From the NCBI GenBank assembly GCA_964635975.1, contig CAZWPO010000003.1, positions 62,001-126,000 of the forward strand: a stretch of 64,000 bases of DNA. Direction: 5' to 3'. Shown here in pieces: positions 16,267 to 25,947 of this stretch. This DNA is from UBA5314 sp964635975. Its GTDB lineage: Bacteria; Bacillota; Syntrophomonadia; Syntrophomonadales; Syntrophomonadaceae. The position numbers and the translations under genes are program-made. The stretch's first letter is position 1. Every line of letters begins with the position of its first letter. The notes beneath the pieces are model-generated. The model did not search any database and had not been told where the DNA came from. It worked only from the letters and a program-made list of their open reading frames with translations.

Positions 16267-16776
16267 ATGTATTGCGATGAATGCAAACAAAAACCGGCAT
16301 CGGTCCACCTGACACAGATGTTTCACGGACAGAAAACCGAGGCCCATTTATGTGAAAGCTGTGCTGCCAAAAAGGGCGCTTTTATGTTCGACCTGGGAAA
16401 TAATTTCAGCATTCCTCATCTGCTGGGTAGTATTTTGGGCAATCCCTATGACACACAGGAGGTCCTGGCCCAGAAGCAGGTGCTGACCTGCCCCCAATGC
16501 GGGATGAATTTTTTAAATATCAAGCAAACTGGAAAACTGGGCTGTTCGGAATGTTACACAACCTTTGAACAGGAGCTGGAACCAACTTTACGGAGGATAA
16601 ACGGGAACAGCCAGCATGTTGGGAAAATGCCTTCCCGGGGTGGTCGTCAGCTGCTGCTGAGAAAGCAAATCGAAGACCTGAAAAGCGATCTGCAGCAGGC
16701 TGTGTCAAATGAACAATACGAGGAAGCCGTAAAAATAAGGGACACGATAAAAGAGATAGAAAAGAAGATGGATTAG
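16267..16776 (+). CDS. mcsA: McsA, zinc-finger activator of McsB
   Basis: Adaptor that binds and stimulates the arginine kinase McsB and modulates CtsR; 169 residues. Two zinc-binding modules contain CDECKQKP...CESCAAK (N-terminal) and CPQCGMNF...CSECY (about 78-100). A C-terminal UVR motif (about 135-167) matches UvrB/UvrC. AAGGAGG lies 8 bases before the ATG at 16267; the in-frame ATG at 16246 has no such site. Confidence 0.94.
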   Translation: MYCDECKQKPASVHLTQMFHGQKTEAHLCESCAAKKGAFMFDLGNNFSIPHLLGSILGNPYDTQEVLAQKQVLTCPQCGMNFLNIKQTGKLGCSECYTTFEQELEPTLRRINGNSQHVGKMPSRGGRQLLLRKQIEDLKSDLQQAVSNEQYEEAVKIRDTIKEIEKKMD

Positions 16777-16788
16777 GGAGGGCTTGGC

Positions 16789-17862
16789 ATGAATCTAGAT
16801 GATCTGCTCAGCGAGAGCATGGTTTATTGGATGAGAGCGGATGAAGGGCCCGATTCAGATATTGTTATTAGCAGCAGGGTGCGTCTGGCTCGCAATTTGA
16901 TCAATATCCCGTTTCCCCATCTTTTAAACATGGATACTGGCATGAAGAGCCTGAGGGAGATTGAATCCGCCTGGTTTATAAGTCATGAAGACGACCCGGG
17001 AGAGATGGAGCTGGTTACTTTTGATCGATTATCGGCATTAGACCGCCAGATTTTAATGGAAAAGCACTTGATCAGCCCCCAGCATGCGGAATCAAACCTG
17101 GCATATAAAGGGGTTCTGATTAACAGAAATGGCTCCATTTGTGCAATGATCAATGAAGAAGACCACCTGCGCATGCAGTGTTTTCTGCCCGGATTGCAGG
17201 TCAGAGAATGTTATCGCCAGGTGCAGGAACTGGATGATGCAATGGAAAGCCAGTTAGATTATGCTTTCGATTCGCGACGCGGCTATTTGACTTCGTGTCC
17301 TACTAATGTCGGGACAGGGATGAGGGCTTCGCTTATGCTTCATATACCGGCTATAGTTATGAGCGGACAGATCAATTCCGTTTTTCACACCCTGGGACAA
17401 CTGGGTATGACGGTGCGCGGTTTGTATGGAGAAGGAACCGAAGTAGTAGGTAATTTATTTCAGCTTTCTAATCAGATAACCCTGGGTCAGAGCGAGGATG
17501 ATATTAACCAGAATATCTCATCTATAAGCGCCCGTATTATTGAACAGGAACGGCTGACCCGAGACAAACTCAAAGGGGAGATGCCTTATCAACTGGAGGA
17601 TACGATAGGGCGGGCTTACGGTATCTTAACCAATGCCCGCTTAATGACATCAAACGAAGCCCTGGTGCTTCTCTCCAGCGTAAGACTTGGGGTGGATATG
17701 GGTCTTGTTAAGGATATCAAATTAAGGGCTTTAAATGAACTGATTGTCGCTATTCGTCCTGCTCATCTGCAGAAAAAAGTTGGTCAGGAGATGGACCCCG
17801 TACATCGAGATATTGTTAGAGCCCAGGTAATCAAAGAACGGTTTGCTGATTTTTATGCGTAG
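16789..17862 (+). CDS. mcsB: Protein arginine kinase McsB
   Basis: Phosphorylates arginine residues to mark proteins for ClpC-ClpP degradation and inactivates CtsR. Product 357 residues, with a phosphagen-kinase-like catalytic fold. SSRVRLARNL (about 28-37) contributes ATP-phosphate contacts, NEEDHLRMQ (about 122-130) carries the catalytic acidic residues, and CPTNVGTGMRAS carries the kinase loop cysteine. Spacing to mcsA is 12 bp and to clpC 25 bp. Confidence 0.96.
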   Translation: MNLDDLLSESMVYWMRADEGPDSDIVISSRVRLARNLINIPFPHLLNMDTGMKSLREIESAWFISHEDDPGEMELVTFDRLSALDRQILMEKHLISPQHAESNLAYKGVLINRNGSICAMINEEDHLRMQCFLPGLQVRECYRQVQELDDAMESQLDYAFDSRRGYLTSCPTNVGTGMRASLMLHIPAIVMSGQINSVFHTLGQLGMTVRGLYGEGTEVVGNLFQLSNQITLGQSEDDINQNISSISARIIEQERLTRDKLKGEMPYQLEDTIGRAYGILTNARLMTSNEALVLLSSVRLGVDMGLVKDIKLRALNELIVAIRPAHLQKKVGQEMDPVHRDIVRAQVIKERFADFYA

Positions 17863-17887
17863 AGCATCTTGAAGGGAGGTCTAATAC

Positions 17888-20380
17888 ATGTTTAGAAGGT
17901 TTACTCAAAGAGCTAGAAATGCGGTTCTCCATGCTCAGGAAGAAGCTAGGCAGCTTAACCATCCCGCTATCGGCACCGAGCATATTCTGCTGGGCCTTCT
18001 GCGTGAAGGAGAGGGAGTTGGCGCCAGGGCGCTGCTCAACATGGGCATAGACTTAAACAATGTCCGGCAGGAAGTGACCCGGGTGATGGGGCAAAATACT
18101 GAAGGATCAGAAAAACCAGCTGGAGACCTGCCCATTACCCCTAGAGCGAAAAAGGTATTCAATCTAGCATTTGATGAAGCTCGCATGCAGGGAGTCAATT
18201 ATGTTGGTACCGAGCATCTTTTGCTTGCGGTTCTCCGTGAAGAGGAGGGGACTGCAGGTCAGGTTCTGGTTTCGATGGGTGTCAAATTAGATGAAGTCAG
18301 GGAGCAGGTAATGAATCTGTTGGGTGGAGACACTCAGCCCAGTTATAATGGATCGAACGGTTATCAGGAGACTCAGCCTAATGCTGCCGCGCCTCCACAG
18401 GCCAAGAGAAAAAACAAGAGCAAGACACCTACCCTGGATAGTTTTAGCCGCGATTTGACATCTGATGCAGGAGAAGGGCGACTTGACCCGGTTATTGGAC
18501 GTGAAAAGGAGATTGAACGAGTCATCCAGGTCTTATCACGCCGTACTAAGAATAATCCGGTATTAATTGGAGATCCCGGCGTGGGAAAGACTGCTATCGT
18601 TGAAGGGTTGGCCCAGCGAATCGTCGAAAACCAGGTGCCTGAAATACTGAGCAACAAGCGGGTCATCGCCCTGGACCTATCCTCCATGATTGCTGGAACT
18701 AAATACCGGGGTGAATTTGAAGAGCGTCTAACAAAAATAGTTAACGAGATTCGTTCCGCCGGTGATGTGATTATCTTTATTGACGAGCTGCATACCATTG
18801 TCGGAGCTGGTGCTGCCGAGGGAGCTATAGATGCGGCCAATATACTGAAGCCGTCTCTTGCCAGAGGTGAGTTTCAATGCGTGGGGGCTACTACTCTAAA
18901 CGAATATCGCAAGCATATTGAGAAGGATGCTGCGCTGGAAAGGCGGTTTCAACCTATACTGGTTGACGAACCGACTATTGAAGAGAGTATTGAAATATTA
19001 AAGGGACTTAGAGACCGATATGAAGCCCATCATGGCGTAAAAATTAGCGACGAAGCCATTGAAAACGCGGTACGTTTGTCGGCTCGCTATATCTCGGACC
19101 GTTATCTGCCCGATAAAGCTATCGATTTGATCGATGAAGCATCTTCAAGGGTTAGGCTGGCCAACTACGTGGTGCCGGAACAATTGAAGGCTAAAGAGCA
19201 AAAGTTTAAGGAAGTAAGCAAGGAAAAAGAAGAGGCCATCAATGCTCAGGAATACGAAAAAGCAGCTCAGCTTCGTGATGAAGAGCAGCACCTTAAAGAT
19301 GAGATTGAAAGCGATCGCAAAGAGTGGGTCAATCAGAGAAACCTTAAAGTTGGCTCGGTGACCGAGGAGGAGATAGCCAATATCGTATCCAGCTGGACCG
19401 GGATTCCGATAATAAAGCTGACCAAAGAAGAGAGCGAGCGCCTGGTAAATCTCGAAGAGTTGCTCCACCAGCGTGTGATTGGACAGGAAGAAGCTGTGGG
19501 TGCAGTGGCAACTGCTATAAAACGGGGTCGGGCGGGGCTGAAAAATCCCAAGCGGCCGGTTGGGTCGTTTATATTCCTGGGGCCTACCGGGGTTGGTAAA
19601 ACCGAGCTGGCGCGCGCTCTGGCCGAGGCAATGTTTGGCAGTGAAGACTCCATAATCAGATTGGACATGTCAGAGTACATGGAAAAGCACGCAGTCTCCA
19701 GGATGATCGGGTCTCCTCCGGGTTACGTCGGATATGACGAGGGTGGACAATTGACTGAAAAAGTTAGGAGAAAGCCTTATTCGGTTATCTTGCTGGATGA
19801 AATCGAGAAAGCTCACCCGGATGTATTCAACATTCTACTACAGGTTCTGGAGGATGGACGATTGACTGATGGCCAGGGACGGACGGTTGACTTTCGCAAT
19901 ACGGTTATCATAATGACCTCCAATGTCGGAGCCGAATCCATTAAAAACAGCCGGAAGGTAGGCTTTAATAGCCGTGTAGATGCGGCTGCCTCTTATGAAG
20001 ATATGAAGGAAAGGGTTCTTGAACATCTTAAACACACCTTCCGCCCCGAGTTTATCAATCGTGTTGATGAGATGATTGTATTCCAGAGCCTTAGTGATGA
20101 AGAACTGCGGCAGGTGGTTGACCTTCTACTCAAAGAACTTCAGAAACGCATCAAAGAAAATGGCTATGAAATTGAAGTCAGTGAAGAGGCCAGGGATCTA
20201 ATACTGAAGAAGGGCTATGATCCAAAATTCGGAGCACGTCCCTTAAAGAGATCCATTCAGAAAATGATAGAAGACAGCATTGCGGAAGAGATCCTGAAGA
20301 AGAATATCAATGTGGGTGACTGCATCATGGTTGATTCTACCGATGAAGTGATAGTAGTAAAGAAAACTACCACAGTCTAG
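17888..20380 (+). CDS. clpC: ATP-dependent Clp protease ATP-binding subunit ClpC
   Basis: Hexameric AAA+ unfoldase that feeds substrates to ClpP, 830 residues. It has two N-terminal Clp repeats (1-150), the first AAA module with GDPGVGKT at 228-235, a middle UVR-type coiled-coil domain (about 420-460) that binds adaptors, and a second AAA module with GPTGVGKT at 565-572 and GSPPGYVGYDEGG. VGF near residue 690 is the ClpP-docking loop. No clpP is in the window. It is the last gene of the CtsR operon. Confidence 0.97.
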   Translation: MFRRFTQRARNAVLHAQEEARQLNHPAIGTEHILLGLLREGEGVGARALLNMGIDLNNVRQEVTRVMGQNTEGSEKPAGDLPITPRAKKVFNLAFDEARMQGVNYVGTEHLLLAVLREEEGTAGQVLVSMGVKLDEVREQVMNLLGGDTQPSYNGSNGYQETQPNAAAPPQAKRKNKSKTPTLDSFSRDLTSDAGEGRLDPVIGREKEIERVIQVLSRRTKNNPVLIGDPGVGKTAIVEGLAQRIVENQVPEILSNKRVIALDLSSMIAGTKYRGEFEERLTKIVNEIRSAGDVIIFIDELHTIVGAGAAEGAIDAANILKPSLARGEFQCVGATTLNEYRKHIEKDAALERRFQPILVDEPTIEESIEILKGLRDRYEAHHGVKISDEAIENAVRLSARYISDRYLPDKAIDLIDEASSRVRLANYVVPEQLKAKEQKFKEVSKEKEEAINAQEYEKAAQLRDEEQHLKDEIESDRKEWVNQRNLKVGSVTEEEIANIVSSWTGIPIIKLTKEESERLVNLEELLHQRVIGQEEAVGAVATAIKRGRAGLKNPKRPVGSFIFLGPTGVGKTELARALAEAMFGSEDSIIRLDMSEYMEKHAVSRMIGSPPGYVGYDEGGQLTEKVRRKPYSVILLDEIEKAHPDVFNILLQVLEDGRLTDGQGRTVDFRNTVIIMTSNVGAESIKNSRKVGFNSRVDAAASYEDMKERVLEHLKHTFRPEFINRVDEMIVFQSLSDEELRQVVDLLLKELQKRIKENGYEIEVSEEARDLILKKGYDPKFGARPLKRSIQKMIEDSIAEEILKKNINVGDCIMVDSTDEVIVVKKTTTV

Positions 20381-20469
20381 GCGGACATGGATATAATTAA
20401 ATCTCTAAAAGACCTGACATATTATCCTGGCAACGGGGAGCCCTGCAATTGGGATTGAGTTTTTAGCGA

Positions 20470-20505
20470 GGGGACGCACCTTATCTTGCGGTAGGGAGCG
20501 TTCCC
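20470..20505 (+). repeat. Hairpin starting with GGGGACGC
   Basis: GGGGACGC (20470-20477) pairs with GCGTTCCC (20498-20505), with one G:U pair, in the clpC-radA gap. It has no T-run. It may be a diverged relative of the palindrome at 15518, sharing GGGGACG. Confidence 0.4.
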
Positions 20506-20542
20506 GTATTTGCCGTTACGTTAACACGTTAATTACAATATC

Positions 20543-20571
20543 ATGAAAAGCCGGAATTAATAGTATATAAT
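20543..20571 (+). promoter_or_regulatory. Promoter of radA-disA
   Basis: ATGAAA, a 17-bp spacer and a perfect TATAAT, 18 bp before radA. Confidence 0.55.
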
Positions 20572-20589
20572 ATTGCAAAGGGGAAAGAG

Positions 20590-21936
20590 ATGGCTAAAGC
20601 GACAACCAGGTATGTATGCGGGCAGTGTGGATTTGAATCTTACAAATGGATGGGCAAATGCCCGGGATGCCAATCCTGGAACACGCTTGCTGAAGAAACT
20701 ATAGAGAAGAAGAGCTATTCGCGGATGCCTGAATCAGAGGCACTGCCGATTACTTCAATCTCAAGCCTGGAGACTAACCGCATAGCGTGTGGCATCAGCG
20801 AACTTGACAGAGTCCTGGGAGGCGGAATAGTGCCGGGTGCCTTGGTGCTCATAGGCGGAGATCCCGGTGTTGGCAAATCGACGCTACTGCTGCAGGTGGC
20901 CAATCACCTGGCGGCCTCAGGACAAAGAGTCCTCTACTTATCCGGGGAGGAGTCTCTTAAACAAATCCGACTTCGCTCTATCCGTTTGGAGATGGAGGAG
21001 GAACTTCTATACCTACTGGCCGAACCGGATATAGACATTTTGGATCATTACTTAGGTGAAATATCACCTGCTTTGTTAATTATTGATTCTATTCAAACCG
21101 TATATTCAGGTTCAATATCTTCGATCCCAGGCAGTGTCAATCAACTAAGGGAATGCACATTTAAGATATCTGAAATGGCAAAACAAAGAGATATCGCAGT
21201 TTTTTTAGTAGGTCATGTTACCAAAGACGGAGCCATTGCAGGACCTAAAACGCTGGAACACATGGTCGATGCTGTTGTCTACTTTGAAGGTGATCGCGAC
21301 CTGTCGCTAAGAGTATTGCGGGGGGTAAAAAACCGTTTTGGCTCAACCGATGAAATCGGGCTGATGGAAATGAGCGGCCATGGATTGTTAGAAGTTCCTG
21401 ATCCGTCAAATATATTTTTATCTTCTCGTGGGATCCCCAGTGCTGGTACAGCTATTACGGCATGCTACGAGGGCAGTAGATCATTTCTCGTGGAAATTCA
21501 AGCTCTGGTATCTCCTTCGGGATCAGGATATCCCCGGCGAATGGCTTCCGGAATTGATCAAAATCGCCTGGCCCTTCTGATCGCAGTCTTGGAAAAAAGA
21601 TGTGGATTTCGTCTTTCAGCTTACGATATATATCTTAAGGTAACCGGTGGGATATCTCTAAAGGATCCAGCTGTGGATATGGGAATTGCAGCTGCGATTA
21701 TTTCCAGCTTCAGCGACTGCAGTCTGCCGGGAGACATGGTTTTTTGCGGAGAAATCAGTCTTTCGGGTCTTGTCAGGCCGGTGCAATGCCTCGATCAGAG
21801 GCTGAGGGAATCCCAAAAAATGGGATATTCTCGGATAGTAATCCCTAATCAGACCAACCGTACCTATGAAGCAGAGAAACTTAAACTATTGACGGTAGAT
21901 GGTATTGAAAAGCTATTAGATTTATTGGAAGGATGA
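20590..21936 (+). CDS. radA: DNA repair protein RadA
   Basis: RecA-like helicase acting on recombination intermediates, 448 residues. It has a four-cysteine zinc finger (C10, C13, C24, C27), Walker A GGDPGVGKS at 89-97, and the RadA-specific KNRFG motif at 247-251. The C-terminal Lon-like domain contains DMGIAAAIISS. Ribosome-binding site AAGGGGAAAGAG lies close to the ATG. The radA-disA order follows the ctsR operon as in Bacillus. Confidence 0.97.
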   Translation: MAKATTRYVCGQCGFESYKWMGKCPGCQSWNTLAEETIEKKSYSRMPESEALPITSISSLETNRIACGISELDRVLGGGIVPGALVLIGGDPGVGKSTLLLQVANHLAASGQRVLYLSGEESLKQIRLRSIRLEMEEELLYLLAEPDIDILDHYLGEISPALLIIDSIQTVYSGSISSIPGSVNQLRECTFKISEMAKQRDIAVFLVGHVTKDGAIAGPKTLEHMVDAVVYFEGDRDLSLRVLRGVKNRFGSTDEIGLMEMSGHGLLEVPDPSNIFLSSRGIPSAGTAITACYEGSRSFLVEIQALVSPSGSGYPRRMASGIDQNRLALLIAVLEKRCGFRLSAYDIYLKVTGGISLKDPAVDMGIAAAIISSFSDCSLPGDMVFCGEISLSGLVRPVQCLDQRLRESQKMGYSRIVIPNQTNRTYEAEKLKLLTVDGIEKLLDLLEG

Positions 21937-21943
21937 TTTGTAG

Positions 21944-23014
21944 TTGGAAGACATATATCAGGGTAAGTTTCGAAAAGCGATGCAAAAGCTTGCTCCGGGC
22001 ACCCAGTTCAGACTAGGTATTGAAAACATTATTCAAGCCAGTACTGGTGGGTTGATAGTCCTGGGTGATTCCCCTGAATTAATGCAACTGGTCAGCGGTG
22101 GCTTCTACATAGACTGTGAGTTCACGCCTTCGCGCCTTTATGAACTGGCGAAAATGGATGGAGCAATAATAACGAATAGCGATGCCTCTAGAATACTGGT
22201 TGCCAACGCCCAATTAGATCCTGACCCACAGCTCCCTTCCAATGAGACCGGCATCCGCCATCGTACTGCTGAACGAGTGGCCCGACAGACAGGAGAACTA
22301 GTAGTCGCGATTTCTCAGCGCCGCAAAGTGGTTACACTGTACATGGGGAGCGTGATTTTTAGGCTCCGTGACCTCGAAGCGATTCTGGTTCGAGCCAACC
22401 AGGCCCTGCAGACCCTGGAAAAGTACCGCAATGTATGGTACAAAGAGCAGCAACGCCTGAGTGGGCTGGAATTTGAAGATTTGGTTACCGTATCAGATGT
22501 TTGTGGAGTATTGAGACGATGCGCGAAGGTATTAAACATTGCGCGAGAAATTGAGAATTATATTGCCGAATTGGGATCTGAAGGGCGTTTGGTTAAGATG
22601 CAGCTGGATGAAATGCTGGTCAATGTCGAAGAGGAAGCGCGTTTTATTATCCGTGACTACAGCAACGTTAGCGAAAAGTCTCCCCAGGATCTCATCAATT
22701 TAATTTTAAAAGCATTTGAGGAAGATGTATCCGATTCGGTTTTCATAGCCAAGATACTTGCTATAGGGACCAGCAGCAGTCACCTGGATCAACAGGTATC
22801 ACCTCGGGGCTACCGAACAGTACATAAATTGCCGCGCCTGCCAATGTCAATAATCGAAAACCTGGTAGAGCGCTTTGGCTTGCTCGGCAATATCCTGAGG
22901 GCCTCGATAGAAGAACTGGATGATGTTGAAGGCATAGGCGAAGTACGCGCCCGTTCTATCAAAAACGGTCTCAGGAGAATGCAAGAACAGTTATTCCTTG
23001 AATATATGGAATAG
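21944..23014 (+). CDS. disA: DNA integrity scanning diadenylate cyclase DisA
   Basis: Makes cyclic di-AMP from two ATP and pauses at branched DNA, 356 residues. The diadenylate cyclase domain carries DGA at 72-74 and RHR at 105-107, the two catalytic signatures. The C-terminal helix-hairpin-helix DNA-binding segment includes LDDVEGIGEVRARSIKNGL. The start is TTG with GGAAGGA nine bases upstream, 7 bp after radA. Confidence 0.96.
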   Translation: MEDIYQGKFRKAMQKLAPGTQFRLGIENIIQASTGGLIVLGDSPELMQLVSGGFYIDCEFTPSRLYELAKMDGAIITNSDASRILVANAQLDPDPQLPSNETGIRHRTAERVARQTGELVVAISQRRKVVTLYMGSVIFRLRDLEAILVRANQALQTLEKYRNVWYKEQQRLSGLEFEDLVTVSDVCGVLRRCAKVLNIAREIENYIAELGSEGRLVKMQLDEMLVNVEEEARFIIRDYSNVSEKSPQDLINLILKAFEEDVSDSVFIAKILAIGTSSSHLDQQVSPRGYRTVHKLPRLPMSIIENLVERFGLLGNILRASIEELDDVEGIGEVRARSIKNGLRRMQEQLFLEYME

Positions 23015-23053
23015 CAGCAGAGCGACAACAAAGGCGAAATACCTACGTTATAC

Positions 23054-23084
23054 AAAATCCCGTTCAGTCGACGGGATTTTTTTA
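23054..23084 (+). terminator. Rho-independent terminator after disA
   Basis: AAAATCCCGT (23054-23063) pairs with ACGGGATTTT (23071-23080) and continues into a T-run. Confidence 0.9.
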
Positions 23085-23200
23085 CCTTGATCTTTGCCCT
23101 GTGCTTTGCTCCGATAGACTCAGGTAAACGAGTACCCTAGTAAAGATACTCTGTACGGGGACGTGAGCTAACCTAGTGGAAAGTCCATCCCCAAAATCAT

Positions 23201-25378
23201 TTAATACTCTTCTTGTTTATAGGGCCCCAGCTTGTTTTTGAGAAGGGCGATCCGAATCATAAAGTAGTCGATATCAGACGGTAGGGCTTGCTTAATAGGC
23301 GCCAGCTTCCCGGCATTTACTTTGCCGACTGCTTTTAAGATTAGCGCTTCGTGCTGAGAGCTTAAGAAAGCATCCCAATTTACGACTTGTCCTTCCTGGG
23401 ATGCACGCAGCAAGTGATTCTGAACAGTAGTCAAATGAAGGTCGCGCTCCCGAGAAATCTCTGCTAACGAACTGCCCTGATAGTAGGACATCCAGGTTTG
23501 AATATAGGAGGGATATTTTTCTTCTGTAGCCAATTCTTTAATCTTGCTTTTCTTAGACTCCTGGACCTGGTCTTTTGGCTGGATCTCGCCACTCTCTTGT
23601 AAGACTGCCGTGTTTTCAACATAATGCAGGATCAATTCCATAAACGCCTGGCCGTAACGTTCGAATTTTATCTCACCCACCCCGGTGATTTGAAGCATTG
23701 CTTCCCGGTTTAGAGGTAGAACCGCCCCCATCTCACGCAGGGTGGTATCTGGAAATACCACATAGGGAGGCACCTTTTGCTCTTCAGCAATCTGCTGGCG
23801 CAGAAGTCGCAAAGCCTGAAAAATACTGCTTTCCTGAGATGCTGCAGCCGGGGCCTGGGTAAGCCTTACCAGCACCCTTTCCCGGCTTTTCAACACCTCT
23901 CTCGACCGGGCATTGAGCATCAGCACCGGGTATTTTCCCGCAGTAATGGAAAGATACTCCTCGGCAGCTAGCAGGTTGATATAATCTACAATCTGTTTGG
24001 TCTTATAATCTTTCATGATACCATAGGTCGAAAGCCGTTGAAAGCCAAGTTCAAGAATTCTCTTCTGGCTGGAGCCCTTTAAAACAGCAGCTACCATGGT
24101 GCTGCCATAAGGCTGGCCCATCCGGTAGACGCAGGATAGAATCTTCTGAGCTTCGGTGCTTATATCCCGGATTTCATAGTCGGTGCAATTGGTGCAATTT
24201 CCGCAATTCTCTTCTTGTTTTATTTCACCAAAGTACTCCAGGATGTAGCTGCGCAGACAGCGTGAAGTATGGCAATAATCGATCATGCTGCGAAGTTTTA
24301 TATATTCCATATCTTTGAAGTCCATCATAAGGGTGCTCTGTTCGATCAGGTATTTCTGGATGTGAATATCCCCGGCCTGAAACAGCAGAACGCAGTCGGC
24401 TGTCAAGCCGTCGCGGCCCGCTCTCCCTGCCTCCTGATAATAAGCTTCGAGGTGGCGAGGCATGTTATGATGGATAACAAACCGCACATTGGACTTATTG
24501 ATGCCCAGGCCGAAGGCATTGGTGGCCACCATAACCTGAATATAGTCATACAAAAAGGCTTCCTGGGTCCGATCTCTTGCTTCGCTATTCATCCCGGCGT
24601 GGTATTTGCCCACTTTGAAGCCGGCAGCTTCCAATTCTTGAAACAGACTATCCACCTCATTACGAGTAGCGGCATAGATAATACCAGACTGCTCCGGGTG
24701 CTCTCTCAGATAACGGTGAATGATACGGCTGCGGTCCTCGCCTTTTATAAGTATAAAGCGCAGATTGGGCCGGTCAAAACTGCTAATGAAAACCTGGGGC
24801 GTATCCAAGCTCAAAAGATTGGTTATATCCTGTCTTACCCGGGCGGTGGCGGTGGCGGTGAAAGCGGCCAGCACCGGCCGGCTGGGCATGGCGGCGATCC
24901 ACTTGCCGATGGCCAGGTAACTGGGGCGGAAATCGTGCCCCCACTGGGATACGCAATGGGCTTCATCTACGGCTACCAGAGAAAGATGCAGGTCCGGAAA
25001 CAGTTCGTTAAAGTAGTCCGATTCCAAGCGTTCCGGGGCCACATAAAGCAGCTTTATTTTACCTTCTCGGGTTTGGTACAGTCGCTCGCTGACCTGTCGG
25101 GAGCTCAGGGAACTATTGATGAAGGAAGCCGGTATCCCCTGGCTGTTCAGGGCATCTACCTGGTCTTTCATCAGGGCAATGAGGGGTGAGATAACCAGTG
25201 TAGTACCTGGTAAAAGGAGAGCTGGGAGCTGATAACATAATGATTTGCCTCCCCCGGTGGGCATCACCGCCAAGGTATCTTTAGCCTGCAGAATACTGTC
25301 AATCACTGCCTCCTGTCCGGCTTTAAAACCCTCGTAGCCATAGTATTTTTTCATGACCTGTTTTATCTTCTCTTTCAT
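23201..25378 (-). CDS. recQ: ATP-dependent DNA helicase RecQ
   Basis: 3'-5' helicase for recombinational repair, 725 residues. Motif I MPTGGGKSLCYQLP (about 39-52), the DEAH box in VDEAHCVSQWGHDFRPS, motif VI QEAGRAGRDG and the RQC zinc site with GNCTNC are intact. An HRDC domain (about 520-590) and a C-terminal helix-turn-helix module (about 630-715) follow. It is transcribed against its neighbours and splits the disA-yacL pair found together in Bacillus. Its ATG is the first start after an in-frame stop; the GGGGAGG site is rather distant. Confidence 0.95.
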   Translation of the reverse strand: MKEKIKQVMKKYYGYEGFKAGQEAVIDSILQAKDTLAVMPTGGGKSLCYQLPALLLPGTTLVISPLIALMKDQVDALNSQGIPASFINSSLSSRQVSERLYQTREGKIKLLYVAPERLESDYFNELFPDLHLSLVAVDEAHCVSQWGHDFRPSYLAIGKWIAAMPSRPVLAAFTATATARVRQDITNLLSLDTPQVFISSFDRPNLRFILIKGEDRSRIIHRYLREHPEQSGIIYAATRNEVDSLFQELEAAGFKVGKYHAGMNSEARDRTQEAFLYDYIQVMVATNAFGLGINKSNVRFVIHHNMPRHLEAYYQEAGRAGRDGLTADCVLLFQAGDIHIQKYLIEQSTLMMDFKDMEYIKLRSMIDYCHTSRCLRSYILEYFGEIKQEENCGNCTNCTDYEIRDISTEAQKILSCVYRMGQPYGSTMVAAVLKGSSQKRILELGFQRLSTYGIMKDYKTKQIVDYINLLAAEEYLSITAGKYPVLMLNARSREVLKSRERVLVRLTQAPAAASQESSIFQALRLLRQQIAEEQKVPPYVVFPDTTLREMGAVLPLNREAMLQITGVGEIKFERYGQAFMELILHYVENTAVLQESGEIQPKDQVQESKKSKIKELATEEKYPSYIQTWMSYYQGSSLAEISRERDLHLTTVQNHLLRASQEGQVVNWDAFLSSQHEALILKAVGKVNAGKLAPIKQALPSDIDYFMIRIALLKNKLGPYKQEEY

Positions 25379-25474
25379 TGGCCGGTAATTTTACCTCCCC
25401 GCCCACTTAGCTTTGCAATTTATCTTTGCATGTAAGATTGACCAAATCCCAATTAATGGCAAGTATGTACATAT

Positions 25475-25505
25475 AAAAAAGCCGCCCTATTAAGGCGGCT
25501 TTTTT
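25475..25505 (-). terminator. Terminator of the MazG-like gene (symmetrical)
   Basis: AAAAAAGCCGCC (25475-25486) and GGCGGCTTTTTT (25494-25505) give a strong hairpin with U-tracts on both strands. It lies 6 bp after the stop of the minus-strand gene. Confidence 0.9.
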
Positions 25506-25511
25506 GTGTTT

Positions 25512-25910
25512 CTAAGTAAAATTGAATACTCCAAGCGTAGAAGCCTTCTTATATTCCTTTATGAGAACATCATAAAGGCTGATATCCAAGGTATTACAGA
25601 GGGCTGCGATATAAAAGAGCAACTTTCCCATTTCATTCATGACGATATCTTCACAATTAGAGCATAGTTTGCCCTGCAGGTGGTCGTCAAGCAGTTTACT
25701 GAGCTCTTCGAATGTTTCGATATTGTTAGGGAAGCGGCGTTTTTCAGCCTGGACCGAAATGCATCCGCAATCGGTTACAGATTTGGCAACGGCCCTGTTG
25801 ACCCGGCCGCTGGACTCGGAGAGCTTGGTTAGGATATCCAAGATGCTGCGATGGCGAATTAGCAATTCTCCAACAACATTTTGAAATTCATCACAAATCA
25901 AGTCTTTCAT
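25512..25910 (-). CDS. Small conserved protein, MazG-like C-terminal half, function unknown
   Basis: Product of 132 residues. The N-terminal half (CDEFQNVVGELLIRHRSILD, then SGRVNRAVAKSVTDCGC) looks helical. The C-terminal half (LCSNCEDIVMNEMGKLLFYI...LYDVLIKEYKKAS) is reminiscent of MazG-type nucleotide pyrophosphohydrolases. A CxC pair and a CxxC pair could bind a metal. I know similar uncharacterised proteins in Clostridia but no established function. The start at 25910 is set by the consensus promoter at 25948-25976 and the AAGGGGG site; longer starts would lie at or before the transcription start. Confidence 0.72.
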   Translation of the reverse strand: MKDLICDEFQNVVGELLIRHRSILDILTKLSESSGRVNRAVAKSVTDCGCISVQAEKRRFPNNIETFEELSKLLDDHLQGKLCSNCEDIVMNEMGKLLFYIAALCNTLDISLYDVLIKEYKKASTLGVFNFT

Positions 25911-25947
25911 AAAAAGACTTGCCCCCTTCATTCTGTGATTTTTATAA

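Noticed and set aside
24269..25189. 306-codon open frame on the plus strand opposite recQ.
   Set aside because: Shadow of recQ: low-complexity glycine run, no ribosome-binding site, and the minus strand encodes all RecQ motifs.
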